This document shows positions 1-7,425 of a DNA stretch of 7,864 nucleotides, one piece after another. This DNA is from an uncultured Bacillota bacterium. GTDB lineage: Bacteria > Bacillota > Clostridia > Peptostreptococcales > Anaerovoracaceae. Each line of letters begins with the position of its first letter. The first letter of the stretch is position 1. The position numbers and the translations under genes were made by a program. The stretch lies in assembly GCA_947302945.1 (NCBI GenBank), contig CAMYWZ010000046.1, positions 1 to 7,864 on the forward strand, read 5' to 3'. Under the pieces are notes generated by a model that was not told where the DNA came from, ran no database searches, and worked only from the letters and a program-made list of their open reading frames with translations.

Positions 1-26
1 CAATATTAGGCGATGAAAGAATATCC

Positions 27-78
27 AAAAAGCCTTCCCCTTGGGGGAAGGTGTCTGCGGCAGCAGACGGATGAGGTG
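27..78 (+). repeat. Double-hairpin intergenic repeat element
   Basis: Two perfect inverted repeats lie back to back. The first pairs CCTTCCCC (33-40) with GGGGAAGG (44-51) around a 3-nt loop. The second pairs GTCTGC (53-58) with GCAGAC (63-68) around a 4-nt loop. The block ends GGATGAGGTG. From memory, this arrangement (AAGCCTTCCCC hairpin, variable second hairpin, GGATGAGGTG) recurs between genes in many gut Clostridia-type genomes; I could not search for it. Five A residues (27-31) precede the first arm, so on the minus strand the first hairpin is followed by CTTTTT and looks like an intrinsic terminator. The element lies in the leader of the downstream gene and ends 18 nt before its start codon. 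Its role, whether passive mobile repeat, terminator or mRNA structure, is unknown. Confidence 0.7.
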
Positions 79-96
79 ACAGGAAAGGCAACTACG

Positions 97-750
97 ATGA
101 ATAAGAGTTTATACAGCCTGATGCTCATGGACGAGGTGGTCGCGGAGGTCGACAAGCTGGCCATGCGCATGAATACAAACCGTTCGAACCTGGTCAACCA
201 GATACTTGCCGAATATGTTTCGGTGAGCACCCCGGAAAAGCAGATCGACAGCATTTTCCGCCAGATGGAGGAGCTCATAAGCCGCACCTCGGAACTGGTT
301 CCGCTCGTCACGCCGAACCAGCTGAGCATGTCGGTCAAGAGCAGCCTGCAGTACAAGTACCGGCCTACGGTGCGCTACGTTGTGCAGCTGTACAGGACTC
401 CGGGAAGCGCCGTCGGCGAGCTGACGGTCAACTTCCGCAGCCAGAGCCCCGCGCTGCTTTCGGCCATGGCAAGCTTCTTCATGTTCTGGAAGCGCATGGA
501 GGACGCCTACATCGCCGAGTACTACGAGCCGGGCGCTCTCGTCTACGAGCTTTCGGACAGCAAATTCGTGCGCACCATAGCGATGCCGCGCGGCAGGAAA
601 TACAGCAGCGAGGAGCTCGGCCGAGCCATCAGCTCCTACGTCACCATGTTCGACGAGCTGATGAAAGGCTTCCTCTCCGGCAAGTACACCGAGCGGGAGC
701 TGGAGCGCCGCTACGTCTCCTGCCTCAACAACGGGATCGGATTGATCTAG
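97..750 (+). CDS. Ribbon-helix-helix (CopG/Arc-like) protein with unrecognised C-terminal domain
   Basis: This 217-residue protein is predicted to bind DNA as a dimer. Residues 4-10 fit the RHH beta strand, 12-25 helix A (DEVVAEVDKLAMRM), and 27-41 helix B after an N-T-N-R-S turn. The order matches the 'strand - D-E-hydrophobic helix - x-R-S-x-L/V helix' pattern of CopG/RHH_1 proteins. Residues 86-115 look beta-rich and basic, 117-140 helical with aromatics (FFMFW), and 170-205 helical and charged. I do not recognise this C-terminal part. It is much longer than a bare RHH antitoxin (about 45-90 residues), so a stand-alone regulator is more likely, and no toxin gene lies beside it. ATG 97 is chosen because AGGAAAGG (81-88) sits 8 nt upstream and the RHH strand follows at once; the in-frame ATG at 13 would translate the repeat. 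The TAG stop lies inside the tandem repeat that follows. Targets are unknown; self-regulation or regulation of clpB is only a guess from position. Confidence 0.72.
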   Translation: MNKSLYSLMLMDEVVAEVDKLAMRMNTNRSNLVNQILAEYVSVSTPEKQIDSIFRQMEELISRTSELVPLVTPNQLSMSVKSSLQYKYRPTVRYVVQLYRTPGSAVGELTVNFRSQSPALLSAMASFFMFWKRMEDAYIAEYYEPGALVYELSDSKFVRTIAMPRGRKYSSEELGRAISSYVTMFDELMKGFLSGKYTERELERRYVSCLNNGIGLI

Positions 751-827
751 GCGCAGACGGCACCAAAAGGACCGTCCCTCTGGTGCGTAGGCGCAGACGG
801 CACCAAAAGGACCGTCCCTCTGGTGCG
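748..827. repeat. Exact 2 x 40-bp tandem repeat carrying REP-like palindromes
   Basis: Positions 748-787 and 788-827 are identical over 40 bp. Each copy contains a 27-nt odd palindrome (760-786 and 800-826) with outer arms GCACCA/TGGTGC and an inner core GGAC-C-GTCC. Two positions mismatch as A/C on the + strand but become G/U pairs if the minus strand is transcribed. A 13-nt spacer separates the palindromes. The core resembles REP-type palindromes that in other bacteria are spread by RAYT (Y1-type) transposases; that link is from memory and no such transposase is in this window. The first copy includes the TAG stop codon of the upstream RHH gene. The array fills most of the gap before clpB. 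Neither copy has a T-tract after it on the + strand, so it is not an obvious terminator for the upstream gene. Confidence 0.85.
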
Positions 828-856
828 AAAAGTATGATCATAAAGGGGTGAAAGAT

Positions 857-3085
857 ATGAATATGAACAACATGTATCCGCAGCAGGATCAGGATAACAG
901 GAAACCGCTCGAAAAGTACGGCTTCGACCTGGTGGAAAGGGCCCGCCAGCAGAAGCTGGACCCGGTCATCGGCCGCGACGAGGAGATCAGGAACTGCATC
1001 CGCATCCTGTCGAGAAAGACGAAGAACAACCCGGTGCTCATAGGCGAGCCGGGCGTAGGTAAAACAGCCATAGTCGAGGGCCTTGCGCAGCGTATCCTCC
1101 GCGGGGACGTGCCGGAAGGCCTTAAAAACAAGACAGTCTACTCGCTGGACATGGGCGCGCTGATCGCAGGCGCCATGTTCCGCGGCGAGTTCGAGGAGAG
1201 GCTCAAGTCCGTCCTGCAGGAAGTCAAGGACAGCGACGGCAAGATCATCCTCTTCATCGATGAGCTGCACACCATAGTCGGCGCCGGCAAGGCGGACGGC
1301 GCAATGGACGCAGGCAACATCCTCAAGCCTATGCTGGCCCGCGGCGAGCTGCACTGCATAGGCGCCACCACGCTCAACGAGTACCGCAACTACATAGAAA
1401 AGGACAAGGCTCTGGAAAGAAGGTTCCAGCCTGTGCTGGTCGGCGAGCCTACCGTCGAGGACGCCATCTCGATACTCAGGGGACTCAAGGAGCGCTACGA
1501 GATCTACCACGGCGTTTCCATCCACGACAGCGCTCTGGTTGCAGCCGCAACGCTTTCGGACCGCTACATCAGCGACAGGTTCCTGCCGGACAAGGCCATA
1601 GACCTTGTGGATGAAGCATGCGCCTCGATACGCACCGAGATGGACTCCATGCCCACCGAGATGGACCAGCTGCGCCGCAGGATCATGCAGCTGGAGATCG
1701 AGGAAATGGCGCTCAAAAAGGAAAAGGACAGCCTCTCGAAAGAACGCTGCGAAAAGATAGGCGAGGAGCTTGCGGGCCTGAGGAAGCAGTTCGAGGACCT
1801 GCGCGCCCGCTGGGATTCCGAAAAGGGCGCGGTCGAGAAGATCAAGGAGGCCAAGGCCGAGATCGAAAGGCTCACAGGCCGCATTGAGGAGGCCCAGAGG
1901 CGCTTCGACTACGAGACCGCCTCTAAGCTTCAGTATTCTACGCTCCCGGCGCTTGAAAAGAAGCTGGCGGAGCTTCAGAAGGAAGCCGAAAGCAAGGGCG
2001 GCCCGGACCGCCTCCTCCGAGACACTGTCACCGAAGAGGAGATAGCCCGCATCGTGGCCCGCTGGACAGGCATACCCGTCTCCAAGCTCATGGAGGGCGA
2101 GCGCGAAAAGCTCCTGCACCTCGAGGACATACTCCACAAGAGGGTCATAGGCCAGGACGCCGCGGTCAAGTCCGTGTCGGAAGCCATACTCAGGTCCAGG
2201 GCAGGCATCGCGGACCCCAACAGGCCCATAGGCTCCTTCCTCTTCCTCGGCCCCACAGGCGTCGGCAAGACGGAGCTCGCGAAGGCTCTGGCCGAAGCCC
2301 TGTTCGACGATGAAAAGAGCATAGTCAGGATAGACATGTCGGAGTACATGGAGAAGTTCTCAGTGTCCAGGCTGATCGGCGCGCCCCCGGGATACGTGGG
2401 CTACGACGAAGGCGGCCAGCTCACCGAGGCCGTGCGCAGGCACCCGTACTGCGTGGTCCTCTTCGATGAGGTCGAAAAGGCCCACCCGGAGGTCTTCAAC
2501 GTCCTCCTGCAGGTGCTCGACGACGGCCGCATAACCGACTCGCAGGGACGCACCGTGGACTTCAAGAACACGATAATAATCCTCACCAGCAACCTCGGTT
2601 CGCAGTTCCTGCTCGAGGGCATAGACGCGGACGGCAACATCAGCAAGGAGGCCCAGGATCAGGTCAGCGCGCTGCTGAGAGCAAGCTTCAGACCTGAGTT
2701 CCTCAACCGTCTGGACGAGATCGTAATGTACAAGCCGCTTACCAAGGACAACGTCGCGAAGATTGCCGACCTGCAGCTCGCAGGCCTGGACAAGAGGCTC
2801 GCGGACAAGGGCCTTGACGTAAAGGTCAGCCCCGAGGCCAAGCAGTACATCATCGACAGCAGCTACGATCCGCTCTTCGGCGCCCGCCCGATGAAGCGCT
2901 TCATCCAGGACTTCGTGGAGACTCTCATCGCCCGCACCATACTCGAGCACGACGATCTGGACATGGGCGACTGCCTGAGCGTCGTCATGAAGGACGGAAA
3001 GCTCGCCGTCGAGGTCGAAAAGGCCGCGAAGACCGAAGAGTCCGGAGCGGACGACGTCCTCTATCCGGACGAGATAATCGAATAG
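857..3085 (+). CDS. clpB: ClpB-type AAA+ disaggregase lacking the N-terminal domain
   Basis: ClpB is a cytoplasmic hexameric ATPase that, with DnaK, pulls polypeptides out of aggregates. This 742-residue protein has two AAA+ modules. NBD1 has Walker A GEPGVGKT (63-70), Walker B IILFIDE (130-136) and arginine fingers R188/R189. NBD2 has Walker A GPTGVGKT (465-472), pore loop GYVGY (512-516), Walker B VVLFDE (533-538), NRLDE (617-621) and sensor-2 GARP (675-678). A long coiled-coil M domain (about 262-388) separates them, which marks ClpB rather than ClpA or ClpC. I see no IGF/IGL loop for ClpP docking. Usual ClpB is about 860 residues; here the sequence starts at the linker before NBD1 ([14 protein letters not shown], 18-31), so the substrate-binding Clp_N domain is absent. 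The NBD1 pore loop reads M107-F108 where E. coli has K-Y. ATG 857 follows AAAGGGGTGA (842-851) by 5 nt; the possible GTG start at 848 lies inside that ribosome site. A short acidic tail ends the protein. Confidence 0.93.
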   Translation: MNMNNMYPQQDQDNRKPLEKYGFDLVERARQQKLDPVIGRDEEIRNCIRILSRKTKNNPVLIGEPGVGKTAIVEGLAQRILRGDVPEGLKNKTVYSLDMGALIAGAMFRGEFEERLKSVLQEVKDSDGKIILFIDELHTIVGAGKADGAMDAGNILKPMLARGELHCIGATTLNEYRNYIEKDKALERRFQPVLVGEPTVEDAISILRGLKERYEIYHGVSIHDSALVAAATLSDRYISDRFLPDKAIDLVDEACASIRTEMDSMPTEMDQLRRRIMQLEIEEMALKKEKDSLSKERCEKIGEELAGLRKQFEDLRARWDSEKGAVEKIKEAKAEIERLTGRIEEAQRRFDYETASKLQYSTLPALEKKLAELQKEAESKGGPDRLLRDTVTEEEIARIVARWTGIPVSKLMEGEREKLLHLEDILHKRVIGQDAAVKSVSEAILRSRAGIADPNRPIGSFLFLGPTGVGKTELAKALAEALFDDEKSIVRIDMSEYMEKFSVSRLIGAPPGYVGYDEGGQLTEAVRRHPYCVVLFDEVEKAHPEVFNVLLQVLDDGRITDSQGRTVDFKNTIIILTSNLGSQFLLEGIDADGNISKEAQDQVSALLRASFRPEFLNRLDEIVMYKPLTKDNVAKIADLQLAGLDKRLADKGLDVKVSPEAKQYIIDSSYDPLFGARPMKRFIQDFVETLIARTILEHDDLDMGDCLSVVMKDGKLAVEVEKAAKTEESGADDVLYPDEIIE

Positions 3086-3103
3086 CAAAACCGCGTGGAT
3101 CAA

Positions 3104-3141
3104 AGGGTCCGGAGGCATTCCTCCGGGCCCTCTGTTTGTTT
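3104..3141 (+). terminator. Intrinsic terminator after clpB
   Basis: A 12-bp stem pairs 3104-3115 with 3120-3131 around a CATT loop, with one G-U pair and otherwise perfect pairing. It is followed by CTGTTTGTTT. It starts 19 nt after the clpB stop codon and separates clpB from the ATPase operon, which has its own promoter downstream. Confidence 0.88.
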
Positions 3142-3172
3142 ATAATATAACAACGCAGAGCGTTATCTTTGA

Positions 3173-3202
3173 TTGACTTTTATCCCCTTCTTCAAGTAAA
3201 AT
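3173..3202 (+). promoter_or_regulatory. Sigma70-type promoter of the ATPase operon
   Basis: TTGACT (3173-3178) matches the -35 consensus at 5 of 6 bases. TAAAAT (3197-3202) matches the -10 consensus at 5 of 6. The spacer is 18 bp and the surroundings are much more AT-rich than the genes. It lies between the clpB terminator and atpE; a transcript would begin near 3208-3210 and have a leader of about 60 nt. The call rests on sequence only. Confidence 0.65.
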
Positions 3203-3214
3203 TAACAGGATAGC

Positions 3215-3232
3215 ATATGTGAAAACACATAT
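3215..3232 (+). promoter_or_regulatory. Hairpin in the ATPase operon leader
   Basis: A perfect 7-bp inverted repeat pairs ATATGTG (3215-3221) with CACATAT (3226-3232) around AAAA. It starts a few bases after the predicted transcription start and lies 36 nt before the atpE start codon. It could be a 5' mRNA-stabilising stem or an operator for a dimeric repressor. It has no T-run and does not cover the ribosome site, so it is not an attenuator. Confidence 0.4.
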
Positions 3233-3267
3233 TTCAATACACTTTATTTCTTTCAGGAGGCCAGCCT

Positions 3268-3828
3268 ATGGAGCTTCAGATTCAGGACCTTCTTTCCTCG
3301 ATCAAAAAGGAAGGCATCGACGCGGCAAACACTCAGGCCGGGGCGATCATTGCGGATGCTCAGAAAAAAGCCGAGGGCATCATAAAAGACGCGAACGCCA
3401 AGGCAAGCGCGGCAAAAGAGACCGCGGAAAGGGAGATAGCGCTGCTTAAGGAGAGCGCCAAAGCAGGCGCGGAGCAGGCAAAGCGCGACGCGGTCCTCGC
3501 ATTCAAAGCAGAGATCAAAAACGAGTTCGAGAAGATCCTTTCCCAGAAGGTAAAAGACAGTTTAAGCGATGAGTCTTTGTCAAAACTCATCAAAGCTGCG
3601 CTTGCAGGAGAGGACGTTTCAAAGTACACCGCAGAGCTTGCGGAAGTCACGGACGGCCTTAAGGCAAAGCTCGCGGACGAGATCCGCGGCGGACTCGAGA
3701 TCAAAACAGCCAGAAACGTCAAAGCAGGCTTTAAGCTTGCCGCCAAGGACGGTTCCGGCTACTTCGACTGCTCGGACGAAGAGATCACCGAGATGCTCAT
3801 GCCTTACTTCAAGGATCTTACATTCTAG
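3268..3828 (+). CDS. atpE: A/V-type ATPase subunit E (peripheral stalk)
   Basis: Subunit E forms the elongated peripheral stalk that holds the catalytic head against the membrane motor. The protein has 186 residues, normal for the family. Residues about 10-85 form one long Ala/Lys/Glu-rich helix with alanines spaced roughly every 3-4 and 11 residues, as in right-handed stalk coiled coils. Residues about 86-186 form the small globular head-binding domain (KNEFEKILSQKV, then a beta-rich stretch around 141-165). ATG 3268 has AGGAGG (3255-3260) 7 nt upstream. The gene opens the operon directly after the promoter, and the next gene begins 12 nt after its stop. The assignment rests on architecture plus the operon position ahead of DUF2764 and atpA, because E subunits are poorly conserved in sequence. 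The usual partner, subunit G/H, is not encoded next to it. Confidence 0.87.
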   Translation: MELQIQDLLSSIKKEGIDAANTQAGAIIADAQKKAEGIIKDANAKASAAKETAEREIALLKESAKAGAEQAKRDAVLAFKAEIKNEFEKILSQKVKDSLSDESLSKLIKAALAGEDVSKYTAELAEVTDGLKAKLADEIRGGLEIKTARNVKAGFKLAAKDGSGYFDCSDEEITEMLMPYFKDLTF

Positions 3829-3840
3829 AGGACTAACATC

Positions 3841-4362
3841 ATGGCTTCATATTACTACCTGATATCAAGCCTTCCGATGCTTTCGCCAAACAGTCCCATG
3901 CCGTTCAGCTACGACACCTTCCTTGAGATGTGCAGCACGAGCGTCAGCGACAGCACCTACAAGCTCCTTGCGGATCTTAAGCTCACCTCTTCGGAGGGGC
4001 CTCTGGTCGAGGAGTGGCACAGCTTCTATTCGGTGCTTTTGAGCGAACTGACGCAGCTGAGGAGCGCAAAGCTCGGAAGGACGTACAAGTCGGATGCCGA
4101 CAGGGATCAGGCTTCGGCCACCCTTGCCGCTTCAGCCATGAACGCGGCGGATCCCCTCACGGCGGAAAAGATGCTGCTTGCCTACGAAATGGATCAGCTG
4201 GACCAGCTCGTCGGCCTGCACTACTTCGACGACTACACGCTGTTCGGCTATGCGCTCAAGCTCAGGCTTTTGGAGCGCTTCGGCAGTTTCGAGCACGAAA
4301 GAGGCAAAGAGGAATTCTCTGATATTTTAGGGTCATTGCAAAAACAGGTAACGAACCTGTAA
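3841..4362 (+). CDS. DUF2764 family protein, probable subunit C-like ATPase component
   Basis: This 173-residue protein has the features I associate with DUF2764: an aromatic start (YYYLISSLPML, 4-14), a helical middle, and a C-terminal helical block LHYFDDYTLFGYALKLRLLE (126-145). The family is found almost only between the E and A genes of compact bacterial A/V-type ATPase operons, exactly its place here. In those operons no separate C subunit gene is present. The helical, YALKL-containing C-terminus makes a role as the C/d-type coupler between central shaft and rotor ring plausible; that is inference, not shown by a catalytic motif. No signal peptide or membrane segment is seen. ATG 3841 is preceded by AGAGGA (3827-3832), which overlaps the atpE stop codon, so translation is probably coupled. 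The stop lies 13 nt before atpA. Confidence 0.8.
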   Translation: MASYYYLISSLPMLSPNSPMPFSYDTFLEMCSTSVSDSTYKLLADLKLTSSEGPLVEEWHSFYSVLLSELTQLRSAKLGRTYKSDADRDQASATLAASAMNAADPLTAEKMLLAYEMDQLDQLVGLHYFDDYTLFGYALKLRLLERFGSFEHERGKEEFSDILGSLQKQVTNL

Positions 4363-4375
4363 CAGGAGATCATTC

Positions 4376-6115
4376 ATGGATATCGCAAAAGGATACGTGA
4401 CAGGAGTCAACGGCAACCTGGCAACAGTCAGGTTCGAAGGCTCAGTCAGAAAAAACGAAGTGGCCTACATACTGGCTGCCGGCACGCGCCTTAAGGGCGA
4501 AGTCATACGTGTCAACAACGGCATCGCCAGCACGCAGATCTACGAGATGACCAACGGCATCAAGGTCGGCGACGAGGTCCAGTTCACCGGAGCCCTCATG
4601 AGCGTAGAGCTCGGGCCCGGACTTCTCACCCAGGTCTTCGACGGGCTTCAGAACCCGCTTCCGCAGCTTGCGGAAAAGTGCGGATTCTTCCTTGAAAGAG
4701 GCGTCTATCTGGATCCCATCCCGGACCGCAGCTGGGAGTTCACACCCAGCGTCAAGCCCGGAGACCCCGTCTCCGCCGGAGACATGATAGGCAGCGTCCC
4801 CGAAGGGCTCTTCAAGCACAGGATCATGGTCCCGTTCACCCTTAAAGGGCGCGGCTGGAAGGTCAAGTCCATAGTCGGGCCGGGCACCTACCACGTAAGG
4901 TCCACCGTAGCCGTTATCGAGAACCAGGACGGAGACGAAAAAGAGCTTTCCATGGTGTTCTCGCAGCCCATCAAGGAAGCCGTAAAGTGCTACGAAGAGC
5001 GTCTGCACCCGAGCGAACCTCTCGTCACCAAGATCAGGTGCATCGACACCTTCCTTCCCGTGGCCAAGGGCGGAACGTTCTGCGTTCCCGGACCGTTCGG
5101 CGCAGGCAAGACAGTCCTCCAGCACCTCGAAGCCAAGAACGCCGAGGCAGACATCGTTATCGTTGCTGCATGCGGCGAGCGCGCAGGCGAAGTCGTAGAG
5201 ATCCTCAAGGAGTTCCCGGAACTCATAGACCCGAAGACCGGCCGCTCCCTGATGGAAAGAACCATAATAATATGCAACACCTCATCCATGCCGGTAGCTG
5301 CCCGTGAAGCATCCTGCTACACAGCAGTAACCCTGGGCGAGTACTACAGGCAGATGGGTCTGGACGTGCTTATCCTTGCGGACTCCACCAGCCGCTGGGC
5401 TCAGGCCATGCGTGAGATGAGCGGCAGGCTCGAAGAGATCCCGGGCGAAGAAGCCTTCCCGGCCTACCTGGAGTCCACCATCGCAGCCTTCTACGAACGC
5501 GCAGGCAAGGTCCGCCTCAAGGACGGCAGCACCGCTTCCATAACCATAGGCGGAACGGTCTCCCCGGCAGGCGGCAACTTCGAAGAGCCTGTTACCCAGG
5601 CCACTCTGAAGGTTGTCGGCGCCTTCCACGGACTTTCCAGAGAGCGTTCCGACGCCCGTAAGTATCCGGCCATACACCCGATGGAGTCGTGGTCCAAGTA
5701 CCGCGGCGTCGTCGACATGGACAAGGTGGAAGAGGCCCGTGCGATACTCATCAGAAGCACAGAGATCAACCAGATGATGAAGGTCGTCGGCGAGGAAGGA
5801 ACCTCGTCGGAAGACTACATAGTATATCAGAAGGGCGAACTTCTCGACGCCGTCTACCTCCAGCAGAACTCCTTCGACGCCATAGACGAAGTCTCTCTGC
5901 CGGAGCGCCAGCGCGAAGAATTCGCAGTCCTCTACGACGCTCTCATGAGCGATTACCAGATCACCGACAAGAAGGAGATCCGCGGCTTCTTCAACCAGCT
6001 CCGTCAGGAGTTCCTCGACTGGCACGGAACACTGTTCCAGACCGATGAATACTACGAGCAGGAAAAGAAGATCAAGGCCTTCTACAAGGGCTGGGATTCT
6101 GAGAAGGAGGTATAG
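4376..6115 (+). CDS. atpA: A/V-type ATPase catalytic subunit A
   Basis: This is the nucleotide-hydrolysing or -synthesising subunit, present in three copies in the cytoplasmic head. The 579-residue length is typical. An N-terminal beta barrel occupies about 1-70. The A-specific bulge (non-homologous region) follows at about 115-185 and distinguishes it from F-type beta. The Walker A motif is GPFGAGKT (239-246), the catalytic glutamate lies in GERAGE (267-272, E268), and Walker B LILAD (332-336) is followed by STSRWAQA (337-344). The C-terminal helical domain covers about 440-579. All catalytic residues are intact. ATG 4376 has AGGAG (4364-4368) 7 nt upstream. Its 3' end encodes the AGGAGG that probably serves as ribosome site for atpB. 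Whether the enzyme pumps Na+ or H+, or makes ATP, cannot be told without subunit K. Confidence 0.97.
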   Translation: MDIAKGYVTGVNGNLATVRFEGSVRKNEVAYILAAGTRLKGEVIRVNNGIASTQIYEMTNGIKVGDEVQFTGALMSVELGPGLLTQVFDGLQNPLPQLAEKCGFFLERGVYLDPIPDRSWEFTPSVKPGDPVSAGDMIGSVPEGLFKHRIMVPFTLKGRGWKVKSIVGPGTYHVRSTVAVIENQDGDEKELSMVFSQPIKEAVKCYEERLHPSEPLVTKIRCIDTFLPVAKGGTFCVPGPFGAGKTVLQHLEAKNAEADIVIVAACGERAGEVVEILKEFPELIDPKTGRSLMERTIIICNTSSMPVAAREASCYTAVTLGEYYRQMGLDVLILADSTSRWAQAMREMSGRLEEIPGEEAFPAYLESTIAAFYERAGKVRLKDGSTASITIGGTVSPAGGNFEEPVTQATLKVVGAFHGLSRERSDARKYPAIHPMESWSKYRGVVDMDKVEEARAILIRSTEINQMMKVVGEEGTSSEDYIVYQKGELLDAVYLQQNSFDAIDEVSLPERQREEFAVLYDALMSDYQITDKKEIRGFFNQLRQEFLDWHGTLFQTDEYYEQEKKIKAFYKGWDSEKEV

Positions 6116-6123
6116 GTTCCTTT
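6104..6123 (+). promoter_or_regulatory. Long-spaced ribosome binding site of atpB
   Basis: The only good Shine-Dalgarno match, AGGAGG (6105-6110), lies within the last codons of atpA and is 13 nt from the atpB ATG, longer than the 7-8 nt used by the neighbouring genes. AAGGA (6104-6108) can pair with TCCTT (6118-6122), extended by one G-U pair, around a 9-nt loop. This could shorten the effective spacing or hide the site until ribosomes finishing atpA open it. Translational coupling is inferred. Confidence 0.4.
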
Positions 6124-7410
6124 ATGCAGAAAGTTTACACAAAAATCGAATCCATCGTAGGAAACGTAGTCACCGTCAAGGCTGAGGGCGTCAGGTACAA
6201 CGACATAGCCCTCGTCGGCGACAGCTACGCCTGCGTCATCAAGCTTGCCGGAGACACCGTTTCCCTGCAGGTATTCGCGGGCTGCCAGGGCGTAAGCACC
6301 ACAGACCCGGTGCGCTTCCTCGGAAGGCCGATGATGGTCTCCTTCTCCGAGAACCTTCTGGGAAGAGTCTTCAACGGCGCGGGAGTCCCCATAGACAAGG
6401 GCCCCGCTCTCACCGAAAACATGATCGCCATAGGCGGACCTTCGGTAAACCCCTCAAAGCGTATAATCCCCAGAAAGATGATACGTACCGGTATACCGAT
6501 GATAGACATGTTCAACACCCTGGTCGAAAGCCAGAAGCTGCCTATCTTCTCCGCGTCCGGCGAGCCTTACAACAAACTGCTTTCAAGAATAGCCCTTCAG
6601 GCTGAGGTAGACGTCATCATCCTCGGCGGCATGGGTCTTAAATACGACGACTATCTGGAGTTCAGGGACGAGATCGAAAAGGGCGGATCGATGAGCCGTA
6701 CGGTAATGTTCGTGCACACCGCTTCCGATCCTATCGTAGAGTGCACCCTGGTCCCGGATATGTCCCTTGCCGTGGCCGAGCAGTTCGCTCTGGCGGGCAA
6801 GAGAGTTCTGGTGCTCCTTACGGATATGACGAACTTCGCGGATGCCCAGAAAGAAATGGCTATAACGATGGAGCAGGTCCCCTCCAACCGCGGTTATCCC
6901 GGAGACCTCTACAGCTGCCTGGCTTCCAGGTACGAGAAGGCTGTAGACTTCGAGGGCGCAGGCTCCATAACCATACTCAGTGTCACCACGATGCCCGGCG
7001 ACGACGTAACACACCCCGTCCCGGACAACACCGGTTACATCACTGAAGGCCAGTACTACCTCAAAGGCGGCAGAATAGAGCCGTTCGGCTCGCTGTCCCG
7101 TCTTAAGCAGAACGTCAACAGCAAAACCAGGGACGACCACCGCGCCCTCATGGACGGCATGATCAAGCTGTACGCAGCCTACAAGGAAAGCGTCGAAAAG
7201 CGCTCCATGGGCTTCATGATGACAGAGTGGGACGAAAAGCTCATCAAATACGGCGAGCTCTTCGAGTCTGGCCTGATGGATCTGAGCGTCAACATTCCTC
7301 TGGAAGAGGCGCTGGACCTGGGCTGGAAGATACTGGCGGATTGCTTCGAACCCAATGAGACAGGTCTTAAGACCAGCCTCATCAAGGAAAGATGGCCCAA
7401 GGAGCTTTGA
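6124..7410 (+). CDS. atpB: A/V-type ATPase regulatory subunit B
   Basis: Subunit B alternates with A in the catalytic head and contributes to nucleotide sites without hydrolysing ATP itself. At 428 residues it is slightly short of the about 460 seen in archaeal B. The order is N-terminal beta barrel (1-70), nucleotide-fold domain (about 75-350) and C-terminal helices (350-428). The P-loop position reads SASGEPYNK (143-151) with no GKT, as expected for [17 protein letters not shown] (168-183) and [20 protein letters not shown] (196-215) look like the spirochaete/bacteroidete/chlamydial branch. R326 in SLSRL (323-327) is the expected arginine finger towards the A site. ATG 6124 is the only sensible start: it lies 8 nt after the atpA stop, and no in-frame alternative exists in the gap. 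Confidence 0.96.
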   Translation: MQKVYTKIESIVGNVVTVKAEGVRYNDIALVGDSYACVIKLAGDTVSLQVFAGCQGVSTTDPVRFLGRPMMVSFSENLLGRVFNGAGVPIDKGPALTENMIAIGGPSVNPSKRIIPRKMIRTGIPMIDMFNTLVESQKLPIFSASGEPYNKLLSRIALQAEVDVIILGGMGLKYDDYLEFRDEIEKGGSMSRTVMFVHTASDPIVECTLVPDMSLAVAEQFALAGKRVLVLLTDMTNFADAQKEMAITMEQVPSNRGYPGDLYSCLASRYEKAVDFEGAGSITILSVTTMPGDDVTHPVPDNTGYITEGQYYLKGGRIEPFGSLSRLKQNVNSKTRDDHRALMDGMIKLYAAYKESVEKRSMGFMMTEWDEKLIKYGELFESGLMDLSVNIPLEEALDLGWKILADCFEPNETGLKTSLIKERWPKEL

Positions 7411-7425
7411 TGCAGGAGAGCGGCT

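Noticed and set aside
13..96. Upstream in-frame ATG at 13 as start of the RHH gene
   Set aside because: The extra 28 residues would be a translation of the double-hairpin repeat, no ribosome site precedes position 13, and ATG 97 has a good one and begins the RHH fold.
97..750. RHH protein as antitoxin of a toxin-antitoxin pair
   Set aside because: It is far longer than a typical RHH antitoxin, and no small toxin gene lies on either side within the window.
748..827. Tandem repeat read as a CRISPR array
   Set aside because: There are only two copies, they are identical and directly adjacent with no unique spacer between them, and no cas gene is present.
833..838. TATGAT as a -10 box for a clpB promoter
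   Set aside because: No acceptable -35 lies 16-18 bp upstream, and the transcript would begin almost on the ribosome site.
848..856. GTG at 848 as clpB start
   Set aside because: The GTG is part of the AAAGGGGTGA ribosome site that serves ATG 857 with normal spacing.
725..2137. Long minus-strand open frame (470 codons) opposite clpB
   Set aside because: It mirrors the codon bias of the conserved clpB frame, and its translation is low-complexity Leu/Ala/Val-rich with no recognisable domain or ribosome site.
2360..3118. Minus-strand open frame opposite the clpB 3' end
   Set aside because: It is a shadow of clpB; the same applies to the minus-strand frames opposite atpA (4442-5125 and 5282-6025) and atpB (6583-7140).
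6550..6576. Missing P-loop in AtpB as a sign of a broken gene
   Set aside because: B subunits normally lack a functional P-loop, and the rest of the frame and its conserved residues are intact.
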